Shown here piece by piece: positions 51,624 to 60,206 of a stretch of DNA of 64,000 nt. A program made the position numbers and the translations under genes. Every line of letters begins with the position of its first letter. The stretch's first letter is position 1. The stretch comes from JASHPR01 sp963729365. GTDB taxonomy: Bacteria; Actinomycetota; Actinomycetes; Streptosporangiales; Streptosporangiaceae. Where the stretch lies: positions 682,001-746,000 of the forward strand of contig CAVSNQ010000013.1 in NCBI GenBank assembly GCA_963729365.1. Direction: 5' to 3'. Under the pieces are notes generated by a model. It was not told where the DNA came from. It ran no database searches and worked only from the letters and a program-made list of their open reading frames with translations.

Positions 51624-52466
51624 CCAGCGGCTGGCGGGTCAGGATCGTGCACCGGACGCAGGTGCGGTACCACGGGCCGGTGCGCGCCTCGTACAACGAG
51701 GCCCGCATGACTCCCCCGGCGCTGCCCCGCCAGTCCGTGCTCGAGACCCAGGTATCGACCGACATCCCGGCTCTGATCTGGACCTACAACGACTACTGGG
51801 GCACGGTCGTCAGCTCCTTCGACATCCAGGCGCCGCACGAAGAGCTGGAGATCCTGGCCCAGGCGACCGTCGAGACCAGGCCGGCCCCGGCCGGGCCGGC
51901 CACTGTCCTGGGGCATGCTGCGGGAACGCGCGGCCGACGGGCCGCTGCTCGAGTTCCGCATGCCGACCGCGCGCACGGCGGTCAGCGCGGAACTCGCCGA
52001 GACCGCCCGGCAGCGCACCGCGGGCGCCGATCCGCTGGAGGCCGCGAATGAGATCGCCTCCTGGGTCAGCGACCGTGTCGCCTACGTGCCGGGCGCGACC
52101 GAGGTCCAGACGGGCGCGCAGGAAGCATGGGACATGAGCCAGGGCGTCTGCCAGGACATGGCGCACCTGACCGTGGCGCTGCTGCGCGCGGTCGGCCTGC
52201 CCGCCCGGTACGTCTCGGGTTACCTGCACCCCCTGGCGGCGGCCGAGCCAGGCGATGAGCGGAAGGGTGAGAGCCACGCCTGGGTCGAGTACTGGGACGG
52301 CGAGTGGCTCGCCTGTGATCCGACGAACCTGGCCCCGGTCGGCGAGCGGCACGTGGTAGTGGCCGTCGGCCGGGACTACGGCGATGTCCCGCCGCTCAAG
52401 GGCATCTACCGGGGCACCCCGACCAGCAGCCTGCAGGTCGCCGTGACCGTCACCAGGCTGGCGTAG
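51620..52466 (+). pseudogene. Third transglutaminase-like gene with a one-base frameshift
   Basis: The 5' frame from TTG 51620 (TSGWRVRIVHRTQVRYHGPV) carries the N-terminal beta domain up to about 51890. The rest continues in another frame: LSWGMLRERAADGPLLEFRM, then DMSQGVCQDMAHLTVALLR with the catalytic Cys, ESHAWVEYWDG with His, and ACDPTNLAP with Asp. LSW is the family's usual linker motif, so the indel lies just before it, within the repetitive CCGG-rich stretch at about 51880-51903. Either a true lesion or a sequencing error at a GC homopolymer-like site would explain it. Confidence 0.75.
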
Positions 52467-52471
52467 CGCTA

Positions 52472-54331
52472 TCAGCCGAACGTGAAGTCGTAGACCTGGA
52501 CTCCCGGTGAGGCCCGCAGCAGCAGCGTCCCACTCGTGGCCGAGTCGGCCTGGTCGAGGGTGTAGAGCCGGGGAACCCCGCTGACGTCGATGGTCTGCGT
52601 GTGGTGGCCGTCGATCGAGACGTTGATCGTCCCGCTGCCGCCGAGCACCAGGTACACATCCTGGGCCAGGAAGCCGAGCTCAAGCTCGGCTCCGCTACCC
52701 GAGGTCGCCTCCTGGGCGTGCTCGGTCCAGGTCCCGGACAGTCCAAGCCCGCCGAGCGGAAGCGACGCAGGGAAGTGGTAGACCGCCGGCGCGTTCGGGA
52801 CCACGTCGTTGCTGGGCACCAGGTACTGGAGCCGGTCATAGCCGACGTAGGTTTCCGGGCTCAGCTCGCCGGTCGGGGTCTTGTCCGGGATGTCCGTGGG
52901 CGGCGGGAGCAAGCGGCCGGGATGCGCCGCGGCCAGCAGCTGCCGGATCAGCTGCTCGGTCGTCGCGTAGTCGCCCTCGCCGAAGTGAACGTGGCGCACA
53001 TCGCCGCGGGCGTCGATCAGGTAGTCCGCTGGCCAGTACTCGTTGTCGTAGGCGTCCCAGGTGGCGTAGTTGTCGTCGACCGCGACCGGGTAGCGCACGC
53101 CGAACGCAGCGGCCTGCGAGCGCACATTCGAGACCACGTGCTCGAACGCGAACTCCGGGGTGTGCACGCCGACCACCACGAAGCCGTACCTGGCGTACTC
53201 CTTGTACCACGCCTCGACGTGGGGCAGCGTGCGCTGGCAGTTGATGCACGAGTAGGTCCAGAAGTCGACGAGCACCACCTTGCCGCGGAGCGCACTGATC
53301 GACAGCGGCCGGCCGCCCGGCGTGTTGAGCCAGGCGGTGATGCCCTTGAAGTTCGGCGCCGGACCGCAGTTCACCAGCGTGGTCGCGGTCGAGTTGCAGC
53401 GGGTCAGGGAGATCTGCGGAACGCCGGTCAGGGAGTTCAGCTGGTGGCGGACCCTGGCCGAGCCCTGCAGCGCGGTGGAGTAGCCGGGCAGGTCACGCTG
53501 CAGGCCGGCGAACGCATTGGCGGCGATGGCCACGGCAATGACCACGAGCACCGCGCCGCCGACGCGGCGCACCGCGGGCGCGTGCCGGCGGATGGCCGCG
53601 ACCCGGCTGGCGAGCTGGCCGCCGGCCACGGCGACCGCGAGCAGGGGCACGGCGGTCCCGACGGCGAACGCGGCCGTCAGGATGACCGCCGTCAGTCCCA
53701 CGCGATGAGTGGCCCCGACCACCGTGAGGGCGGCGAGAACCGGCCCGGCGCAGGGGACGTACAGGACGCCGAGGGCCAGGCCGAGCACGAAGCCGCCGGC
53801 CGAGCCGCTCGGCCTGCGGGTGCCCAGGCGCGCGAAGGGGCGCTCGAGCAGCGCGCCCAGCGGCGGGATGAGGTAGCCGAGACCGACCACGATCAGCAAC
53901 GCGATGCCCGCGTCGCGCAGCGAGTCCTGGGGCAGGTGGAGCAGCGAGAGGGCCTCCGACCCGGCCAGGATGAGCAGGCTGAAGCTCAGCACCAGGCCGG
54001 CGATCACGGCCAGCGGGCGCCTGAGGCCGGCCCGGGAGGCCATCGGCGCCGGATCGGCGGCCGCGGGCGTGGCGGCCGCGGGCGTGGCGACGGCGCCGGC
54101 CTCGGCCGCCTGTCCGGGCGGGATGGCCAGCTGGCCGGCCCGGGCGCCCACCGGCTGGGCGGCCCCGGCGGCTACCGGCTGGGCGGCCCGGGCGCTGGCT
54201 GGCGCGGCGGCCCGCGAGCCTCGCGGCTGGGCGGCCCCGGCGACCAGCACGACCGGCAGGACCGGGAGGATGCAGGGCGAGATGCCCGCCAGGAACCCGG
54301 CCACGATCCCGACTACGACGAGCTCGATCAT
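52472..54331 (-). CDS. dipZ: DipZ-type fusion: CcdA membrane domain, thioredoxin-like domain, CBM-like domain
   Basis: This membrane protein of about 619 residues moves reducing equivalents across the membrane. The N-terminal CcdA/DsbD part has its redox Cys residues in AGISPCILPVLPVVLV and LYVPCAGPVLAALTVV, with an unusual Ala/Pro-rich loop (about 35-105) inserted between the first two helices. The extracytoplasmic TlpA-like domain carries WTYSCINCQRTLPHVEAWY (CxxC as CINC), and a beta-sandwich end domain follows (about 500-619). The order matches mycobacterial DipZ. Its 3' end is 5 bp from the frameshifted transglutaminase. Confidence 0.9.
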   Translation of the reverse strand: MIELVVVGIVAGFLAGISPCILPVLPVVLVAGAAQPRGSRAAAPASARAAQPVAAGAAQPVGARAGQLAIPPGQAAEAGAVATPAAATPAAADPAPMASRAGLRRPLAVIAGLVLSFSLLILAGSEALSLLHLPQDSLRDAGIALLIVVGLGYLIPPLGALLERPFARLGTRRPSGSAGGFVLGLALGVLYVPCAGPVLAALTVVGATHRVGLTAVILTAAFAVGTAVPLLAVAVAGGQLASRVAAIRRHAPAVRRVGGAVLVVIAVAIAANAFAGLQRDLPGYSTALQGSARVRHQLNSLTGVPQISLTRCNSTATTLVNCGPAPNFKGITAWLNTPGGRPLSISALRGKVVLVDFWTYSCINCQRTLPHVEAWYKEYARYGFVVVGVHTPEFAFEHVVSNVRSQAAAFGVRYPVAVDDNYATWDAYDNEYWPADYLIDARGDVRHVHFGEGDYATTEQLIRQLLAAAHPGRLLPPPTDIPDKTPTGELSPETYVGYDRLQYLVPSNDVVPNAPAVYHFPASLPLGGLGLSGTWTEHAQEATSGSGAELELGFLAQDVYLVLGGSGTINVSIDGHHTQTIDVSGVPRLYTLDQADSATSGTLLLRASPGVQVYDFTFG

Positions 54332-54495
54332 GCCGCTGCCGCTCCGTTCGCTACCGTCGCCCGGGCAGGCCCCGGGTCCCGGCCGGGGTGCCGTCTCCAT
54401 CCACTATTCGTCGCCGACGCGGGCCGGGTTTGGTCAGGCCTGCCGAACTCGCAGCGATGGCGCGCCAAGGCCCCGGAGCCGTGCCGGTCGGCGCG

Positions 54496-54693
54496 TTACT
54501 TGCTGGGCTGCGGCACGTGGCAGGAGATCTTCGGATCGACTCCGAGATAGTTCAGCGGGCCCGCGACGATCGTCACCGCGATGGTGGCCGCCTGGTTGCA
54601 GTTCGACGGCGGCGAACTGTATTCGTGGCGCTGGCCCGCGGCCACGGCGCCGATGATCAGCCATATCACGAGCAGGAGCGCCCCGATGTGCAC
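54496..54693 (-). CDS. Small membrane protein of unknown function
   Basis: This 65-residue protein has an N-terminal helix HIGALLLVIWLIIGAVAAGQ and a conserved tail IVAGPLNYLGVDPKISCHVP. Near-identical arrangements occur as short unnamed proteins in many actinomycetes, to my recollection. GTG 54693 has GGAGG six bases upstream; GTG 54699 is also possible. It lies between dipZ and the enoyl-CoA hydratase gene on the same strand. Confidence 0.65.
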   Translation of the reverse strand: MHIGALLLVIWLIIGAVAAGQRHEYSSPPSNCNQAATIAVTIVAGPLNYLGVDPKISCHVPQPSK

Positions 54694-54762
54694 CGCCACC
54701 TCCGACGACTGGTCGATAGCGATGATATTGCACCGGGCGGACGGGCCAGCCCGCCTTCTGAC

Positions 54763-55692
54763 TCAGGCCTGGTCTCGCTGAGACTGGCGCAGCGGCGGTG
54801 CGTTGCGCCAGTCCGGGACGCCGAACTCGGGCGTGCCGCGGGCCTGTTCCCCTCGGGTGACCTCGGCCCAGTGCGCATGGTTCAGCTGATGCAGCGAGAA
54901 GCATGCTTGCAGGGCATTCTGGAAACCCATGTTGTCCATCGTCTGGTTGACCGACTCCTTGACCAGCAGCGCGGCGACGGTGGGCAGCTTGGCGATCCGG
55001 CGCGCAAGCTCAAGGGTGGTCTCGGCCAGACGATCCTCGGGGACCACCTTGTTCACCATGCCGATCCGGTACGCCTCGTCGGCGTCGATCGAGTCCCCGG
55101 TCAGCAGCATCTCCTTGGCCCGTCTGGGCCCGAGTTCCCAGGGGTGAGCGAAGTACTCGAGGCCGCACATCCCCAGGCGGGTCGCCACCACGTCCGCGAA
55201 GACGGTGTCGTCGGCCGCGGTGATCAGGTCGCAGCACCACATCAGCATCAGCCCGGCGGCCAGTACGGGCCCGTGCACCTGAGCGATCGTGATCTTCCGC
55301 AAGTCCCGCCACCTGCGGGTGTTGTTGAAGAAGTAGTGCCATTCCTGGAGCATGCGCGCCTCGGTGCCTGCCCGGGTCCCCCCGTTGGTCCGCGCCGAGA
55401 CGTGCTGCTCGCTCCCCGGGGCGATGTCGGCCAGATGCTGCTTGGAGCCGAGGTCATGGCCCGCCGAGAACATCGGGCCGTCCCCGGACAGGATGACCAC
55501 CCGGACCGCGTCGTCGGCCTCGGCGGCGGCGAAGGCATCACCCAGCTCGACCAGCAGACCGCGGCTCTGAGCGTTCCGGAACTCAGGCCGGTGCAGGGCA
55601 ATGCGCACGATGGTCCCGTCGTCGACGGGTTCGTACCGGAGAAACTCGTAGCTGGGCAAGGCTGCCTCCCGCTCGAAGCCGGGCAACTTCAT
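54763..55692 (-). CDS. Enoyl-CoA hydratase/isomerase family protein
   Basis: This 309-residue crotonase-fold protein has VRIALHRPEFRNAQSRGLLV, the first oxyanion-hole block GPMFSAGHDLG, the second block KITIAQVHGPVLAAGLMLMW, and FADVVATRLGMCGLEYFAHP. An insert of about 35 residues between the two blocks (SEQHVSARTNGG region) is longer than in short-chain crotonases. It likely hydrates or isomerises a CoA ester in fatty-acid or aromatic breakdown; the substrate is unknown. It is alone. Confidence 0.88.
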   Translation of the reverse strand: MKLPGFEREAALPSYEFLRYEPVDDGTIVRIALHRPEFRNAQSRGLLVELGDAFAAAEADDAVRVVILSGDGPMFSAGHDLGSKQHLADIAPGSEQHVSARTNGGTRAGTEARMLQEWHYFFNNTRRWRDLRKITIAQVHGPVLAAGLMLMWCCDLITAADDTVFADVVATRLGMCGLEYFAHPWELGPRRAKEMLLTGDSIDADEAYRIGMVNKVVPEDRLAETTLELARRIAKLPTVAALLVKESVNQTMDNMGFQNALQACFSLHQLNHAHWAEVTRGEQARGTPEFGVPDWRNAPPLRQSQRDQA

Positions 55693-55827
55693 GATCGCGG
55701 CGGATTGGTCACCATATAGGCCGTTGTGTCAAGGGTAACGGGCCGGCGAGCAGCCGCGGCGCCCGCCGAAGGCCGCGCCGAACAGGACGTTCTGTCCGCG
55801 GCCAGCCGGCGGCCGGTTTCGTCAGCC

Positions 55828-56103
55828 CTAGGGCCGGTAGCCGGCGACGTCCAGCAGATGGCGCAGGTCGACGACGGTTTGCTCGCTGATGTCCTTGTGC
55901 GCCGGACGGTCGAGGAATTCGGTCTGCGCTCCCACGGTCACGGCCACCTTGCCGTCATGGTGCTCCGTGACCGAGCCGATCGACTCCAGCAGGGAGATCA
56001 CGGCATGCCATTCGATGTTGTGGCTCACCGGATGCTGGAAGATCTGCCGCAGGGTGTTGCGGTGACGGTTGCTGAGGTGCTCGGGCCCTGACATCGACGA
56101 CAT
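55828..56103 (-). CDS. Hypothetical HicA-like small protein
   Basis: This protein of about 91 residues reads NRHRNTLRQIFQHPVSHNIE, WHAVISLLESIGSVTEHHDG and QTVVDLRHLLDVAGY. The pattern of a short helix, a His-Asp-Gly turn and a strand recalls HicA/double-stranded-RNA-binding folds. It shares a base with the stop of the upstream gene (TGATG), so the pair are coupled; the partner does not look like HicB. Function is not known. Confidence 0.6.
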   Translation of the reverse strand: MSSMSGPEHLSNRHRNTLRQIFQHPVSHNIEWHAVISLLESIGSVTEHHDGKVAVTVGAQTEFLDRPAHKDISEQTVVDLRHLLDVAGYRP

Positions 56104-56405
56104 CACCGGTCGTAGTGAGTGGGCGGGAACGGGTTGCGCTCACCCTCGATCTGCAGCTCATCCTGGTCGAACTCGCGGCGGATCTCGGCCCGCGCCTCCT
56201 GGTACTCGTCGGTCTGGGTGACGTCCCACGGCTGCGGCGGCGAGTCGGTCGCGGGGGGCACCTCGTCCGGGTCGAAGTCGTCGACGCCGGCCTCCACCCG
56301 CTCCTCCTCGGTCAGGCGGGCCAGCCGGTCGTCATCGATGCGGTCCGGGGCGCCGCCATGCTCCCGGCGGTTGCGGTGGAACTCCTCGGCTGGCTGGTCT
56401 GTCAT
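56103..56405 (-). CDS. Hypothetical acidic small protein
   Basis: This 100-residue protein is highly acidic and Pro-rich and is probably largely disordered (DDDRLARLTEEERVEAGVDD, DPDEVPPATDSPPQPW). No domain is recognised. It is the first gene of a pair with the HicA-like gene. Confidence 0.55.
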   Translation of the reverse strand: MTDQPAEEFHRNRREHGGAPDRIDDDRLARLTEEERVEAGVDDFDPDEVPPATDSPPQPWDVTQTDEYQEARAEIRREFDQDELQIEGERNPFPPTHYDR

Positions 56406-56526
56406 CGCGCCTCCAGCGGGTATGCGGGAACGGCCGGACCGGGGGACATACCTTGAACGCTACGCCACGCGGCCGGTAGGCCGACCGGCAGCCCGGTCAA
56501 GCCCGCCCGCGCCCGCCACACGCTGG

Positions 56527-57630
56527 TCAGAGATCTTCCTGATACCGCGAAACAGCGTCTTCATCCCACTCCAGGCCGTTGCCGGGAACGTCCGGCAGGT
56601 GCAGCTCGCCGGAGCGGACCTCGAACGGCCGCTCGAGCACCGGGTTGGCCCAGTCCTGCCACTCCAGCCAGTGCTGGGTGGGGGTGACCCGCAGCAGGTG
56701 GCCGGAGACCTCCGGGTACAGGTGCGAGGACATCGGCAGGCCGGCCACGTCGGCGATGGCCGCCGCCTGCAGCCAGCCGGTCACCCCGCCGATCCGCATC
56801 AGGTCCGGCATGACCAGGTCGCAGGCTTGGGCCCGGATCGCGTGGTGCATGGCACGCGGGCCGTAGAAGTTCTCCCCCAGCATGACCGGCGTGGCGATGT
56901 CCCGGGCGACCCGGGCGTGGCCGTCCAAGTCGTCGTAGCGCAGTGGCTCCTCGATCCAAGCCAGGCCCTCGCCGTCCAGGGCGCAGCAGCGTTCCAGTGC
57001 CTCGCTCAGGGTCAGTCCCTGGTTGTAGTCGGCGACCAGGGTCACCCGGTCCCCGACCGCGTCCCTGACCTTGCGCACCGCGGCCAGGTCGTCGGCGGCG
57101 TGAGCCCGGCCCACCCGCACCTTCAGCGCGGTGAACCCGCCTTCGGCGAGCAGTTCCAGGGCCTCGTCGCCGGCCGCGGCGGGCGGGATTAGTCCGAGCC
57201 CGTTGCTGTTGTAGGCGGGCACCGGCTCCATGGTCCCGCCGAGCAGCCGGGCCAGAGGCAGCCCGGCCGCCTTGGCCAGCGCGTCCCACAGCGCGATGTC
57301 GAGCCCGGCCACGGCGGCTAGGGCCAGGCCCTGGTACCCGGCCAGGCCGAACCAGCCGCGGGCCGCGTGGAACGCGGCGGCCGGGGCGGCGGGTCGTCCC
57401 CGCATCGCGGCGCCGAGGTCCCGGATGGCCGGGACCAGTGCCGCGGCCGCCCGGTCCAGGTACGGGCCGATGTAGCCGCGGCCGGTGATGCCCTGCTCGG
57501 TGGTGACATCGATGAGCAGCATGGGCCAGCGGGGGAAGTCCCCGACCCGGGTGGCCAGCGGGCGCTGCAGCGGAACCACGACTGCGCGCACGGTCACATC
57601 TCGCACGACCAGCCCGGTATCAGCGTTCAT
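56527..57630 (-). CDS. Enolase superfamily enzyme (mandelate racemase/muconate-lactonizing type)
   Basis: This protein of about 367 residues has a capping domain followed by a TIM barrel. FTALKVRVGRAHAADDL carries the Lys-x-Lys-type catalytic region (as KVRVG), metal ligands lie in LVADYNQGLT, WIEEPLR and GENFYG, and the far side has MPDLMRIGGVTGW and MSSHLYPEVSGHLL with the catalytic His. It probably abstracts the alpha proton of a carboxylate substrate such as a mandelate or sugar acid. ATG 57630 is preferred to 57651. Confidence 0.85.
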   Translation of the reverse strand: MNADTGLVVRDVTVRAVVVPLQRPLATRVGDFPRWPMLLIDVTTEQGITGRGYIGPYLDRAAAALVPAIRDLGAAMRGRPAAPAAAFHAARGWFGLAGYQGLALAAVAGLDIALWDALAKAAGLPLARLLGGTMEPVPAYNSNGLGLIPPAAAGDEALELLAEGGFTALKVRVGRAHAADDLAAVRKVRDAVGDRVTLVADYNQGLTLSEALERCCALDGEGLAWIEEPLRYDDLDGHARVARDIATPVMLGENFYGPRAMHHAIRAQACDLVMPDLMRIGGVTGWLQAAAIADVAGLPMSSHLYPEVSGHLLRVTPTQHWLEWQDWANPVLERPFEVRSGELHLPDVPGNGLEWDEDAVSRYQEDL

Positions 57631-57669
57631 CAGCCGAACATAGCCAGCCAACCGCGGGCAGGCAATTGG

Positions 57670-57760
57670 TCACGGCGCGGGCGACGGAGCGCGCCGGGGG
57701 GCGGCGATGGCCAGCGCGAGCGTGGCGGCAATCAGCCCGATGTTGAGGCCGCCGGCACCG
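57670..57760 (-). pseudogene. Tail of a membrane protein, remnant
   Basis: About 30 codons on the minus strand, immediately after an in-frame stop, read SGGAGGLNIGLIAATLALAI then APRR and a stop. It looks like the last helix of a transporter, but nothing precedes it. Confidence 0.25.
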
Positions 57761-57783
57761 CCCGATCACGCCGTCGGAGCAGG

Positions 57784-59268
57784 TTACGGCGCCTGGGCGC
57801 CGTTCTTGCGGGCTGTGTCCGTGTCACCGCCGATGTCGGCGAAACGGTCGAGCCTGTCGAAGTCCACCTGGTCGAGGTCGGTCAGCACCTTCAACTGCTC
57901 CCGGAGGACCTTGGCCCGGCCCTCGGCGTCAGCGTCGCCGCGCAGCGCCTGCGGCGCGGTCAGGTGCTGCCTGGCCAGGGCCAGCCGGAGGCTGCGGCTT
58001 TCGAGCAGCATGCGGAACACCGACTCCCGGCTGAGCGTCGTGGCCAGTCCCTTGACCGGGCGGTTGAAGAACAGCGACACCGTCTGTACTACGGAAAGGC
58101 CCAGCAGCACGGACGGGAAAACGACCGGCACGCGGCTCGGATGGAACCCCGCGATCACGGCGAGCGCGACCGTGGAACCGAGCGTGAGGATGCCGCAGAA
58201 AATGAGGAAGCTGTTGGTGAAAGTGATTACCCGCACGGTTGACCGCAGCCGGGGGGTGATCTGCTGCCGGTAGATGCGCATCTGGGTGTCCTCGTAAGAC
58301 ACGATGCTCTGCTTGTCACGGAAATACTGAGCGTAGTCGGCGAACGCGACCTCGCTCGCCGAGGACTCGAGTTCCTCGTCCTTCCCCGGGTCGCTGCCCA
58401 GGAACCTGGCGAGATCGCCGACCCCGTGCATGACCTCGACGCCGAGCACCTTACTGGCGAAGTCGAGCGCGCCGAGATGGCGTTCCAGGGTGGGGCTGGC
58501 CGTTAGCGAGTCAGAGACAACCAGATCCTCCAGGTTGTAGGCCACCCGGAGGCTCTGCAAGACAATCTGGATCTTAATGTCGGTGTAGACGCCGACCACA
58601 GCCACCCGTACGCGCTCACGATTCCCAGATGTGATGATCTTGCCTAGTACCTCGGCTAGCTCCGATCGGCTGAAGGCAAAGCTCTCCAGGTCGAAGAGGG
58701 TGCCCGAGTGAACGTGATGGACCACCACGGTCCCGTGCCGCTTCCCCTCCGGCTCGAATTGCGGGTCTTCTTTCCGCGTATCGCCAATCTTGCGGCGGGT
58801 GCCGTCAGGATCGAGCAGGTCGGCCAGGCCGTCAACATACTCCGCTCCCCAGGTGCCCGCCTGGCAGTGGCTTCCGTACACGCGCCGCTCGCGATCGTAA
58901 AGCTCGCCTGGGGTATGCCAGTCGCGGATATTCACCAAGTGCAGGGTCCCTTGCCCCGCTCCATCCAGGCGCTTTCCCACCGTGGCCTGCAGCAGCCGGC
59001 CGAGCGCGCCTTTCTTAAGCGTACTGGCATCGATTTCCCGCCGGCTCTTGCTCTCGCTGAATGTCTTCTCGCTCGCCGGATGGATCAGGAGCTTGCCGGC
59101 CGCGTCCGCCGGGAGGCTTAGCCGGCAGTTGAGATTAAGGAAGAAGTCATTCTGCAAGCATTGTGTAATCAGAATGTAGATTTCCTCGTCGTTTGAGGCA
59201 CCCGACCCGCCGCTAGCCGTCTCTGCCGCGGTCTCCTCAGCCGGCGTTACGGCTTCTTCAATGGTCAT
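57784..59268 (-). CDS. Isochorismatase-like domain protein with C-terminal two-helix membrane region; nucleophile missing
   Basis: This 494-residue protein has an N-terminal cysteine-hydrolase (isochorismatase/nicotinamidase) fold: ILITQCLQNDFFLN with Asp41, LHLVNIRDWHTPGELYD, SHCQAGTWGAEYVDGL and VAVVGVYTDIKIQIVLQSLR. The nucleophile normally follows the V-x-T-D turn as Cys; here Lys232 stands at that place, so the domain is probably non-hydrolytic and may be a ligand sensor. Residues of about 335-405 form two transmembrane helices, followed by a helical tail. ATG 59268 has a full AAGGAGG site. It is divergent from the LuxR-type regulator. Confidence 0.7.
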   Translation of the reverse strand: MTIEEAVTPAEETAAETASGGSGASNDEEIYILITQCLQNDFFLNLNCRLSLPADAAGKLLIHPASEKTFSESKSRREIDASTLKKGALGRLLQATVGKRLDGAGQGTLHLVNIRDWHTPGELYDRERRVYGSHCQAGTWGAEYVDGLADLLDPDGTRRKIGDTRKEDPQFEPEGKRHGTVVVHHVHSGTLFDLESFAFSRSELAEVLGKIITSGNRERVRVAVVGVYTDIKIQIVLQSLRVAYNLEDLVVSDSLTASPTLERHLGALDFASKVLGVEVMHGVGDLARFLGSDPGKDEELESSASEVAFADYAQYFRDKQSIVSYEDTQMRIYRQQITPRLRSTVRVITFTNSFLIFCGILTLGSTVALAVIAGFHPSRVPVVFPSVLLGLSVVQTVSLFFNRPVKGLATTLSRESVFRMLLESRSLRLALARQHLTAPQALRGDADAEGRAKVLREQLKVLTDLDQVDFDRLDRFADIGGDTDTARKNGAQAP

Positions 59269-59456
59269 GTATACCTCCTTGGCGAACTTTATCAGCCTCA
59301 TCCGCGAATGGCCCGGCGTGCTCAAATGTCCCGGTGGACGGCGCGGCCCTCATGCCCTCGGGCCAGCAGCCCGGTGAACCGGGTCAGGCCGGCAATACGT
59401 GGCCATAAGGGGACGCCCGCGCCGGGACGTGCTAGCGAGGAGTACGGAGGACGGAC

Positions 59457-60104
59457 TTGATCGATGTTGCCGCGATCGAGGACAACCGGATGTTCGTGGA
59501 CGGCCTGCGTGCGTGGGCCGGGACTCTGCCGGACATCCGCCTGGCGGCGGTCACGTCAACGGTCGATGAGCTGCTGCGTGTCCCCGCGGATGACCACTAC
59601 ATCGTGCTGCTCAACCCGGTGCTGCGAACCGGCCCCGACCCGGCGGCCAGCGTCCGCCGGCTGATCGAGGCAGGTCACCGCGTCCTGATCATCGACGGAT
59701 CGGCCGACCTGAACCTGGTCGCGCGGACGCTCGCCGCCGGAGCGCATGGTTATCTGACCCGGGACCACGACATGGCGGCGCTCGCCGCGACGCTGCGCGC
59801 CATCGCCGCCGGCGGCACGGCGTGGTCCCTCGGGGCGACGGCGGCCGCCGAGCCCAGCGGATCACCGGGGCGGCCGCCGCTGTCCGAACGGGAGCATGCC
59901 GTGCTCATGGCCTACGTGTCCGGGATGACCCTTGAGTCGACCGCCAGCAGCCTGGGAATCAGCCCGGAGACGGCCAAGACCTACCTCAAGCGGGTCAAGG
60001 CCAAGTACCGGGAGGCGGGCCTGCCGGCCTATACCAAGCTCGACCTGGCCGAACGGGTTCGCGCCGACTGCTCCTCGGGGACCGGTAAGCACCCGGGGCA
60101 GTAG
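59457..60104 (+). CDS. LuxR-family regulator with degenerate receiver domain
   Basis: This 215-residue NarL/LuxR-type protein has a receiver-like domain (1-115) that keeps the acidic pair (Glu8, Asp9), but the phospho-acceptor position reads VLLNPVL with Asn53, and the conserved Lys is Arg in YLTRD. The HTH (about 140-205) is typical: LSEREHAVLMAYVSGMTLES, then SLGISPETAKTYLKRVKAKY. It is therefore probably controlled by ligand binding or dimerisation, not phosphorylation. TTG start with GGAGG eight bases upstream. No sensor kinase is adjacent. Confidence 0.82.
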   Translation: MIDVAAIEDNRMFVDGLRAWAGTLPDIRLAAVTSTVDELLRVPADDHYIVLLNPVLRTGPDPAASVRRLIEAGHRVLIIDGSADLNLVARTLAAGAHGYLTRDHDMAALAATLRAIAAGGTAWSLGATAAAEPSGSPGRPPLSEREHAVLMAYVSGMTLESTASSLGISPETAKTYLKRVKAKYREAGLPAYTKLDLAERVRADCSSGTGKHPGQ

Positions 60105-60206
60105 GCCGGCGCCGCGGCCCCGCTCAGCTCCCGCTACCCGGCTACCCGGGCCGCCCGGACAGGTGACGGCTGAGAGACTGGACCGAGCAAACCCGGGAGG
60201 CTACTC

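Noticed and set aside
54120..54250. Tandem-like GC-rich repeat DNA
   Set aside because: It encodes the Ala/Pro-rich loop of DipZ; the repetition follows from low-complexity coding and is not a separate element.
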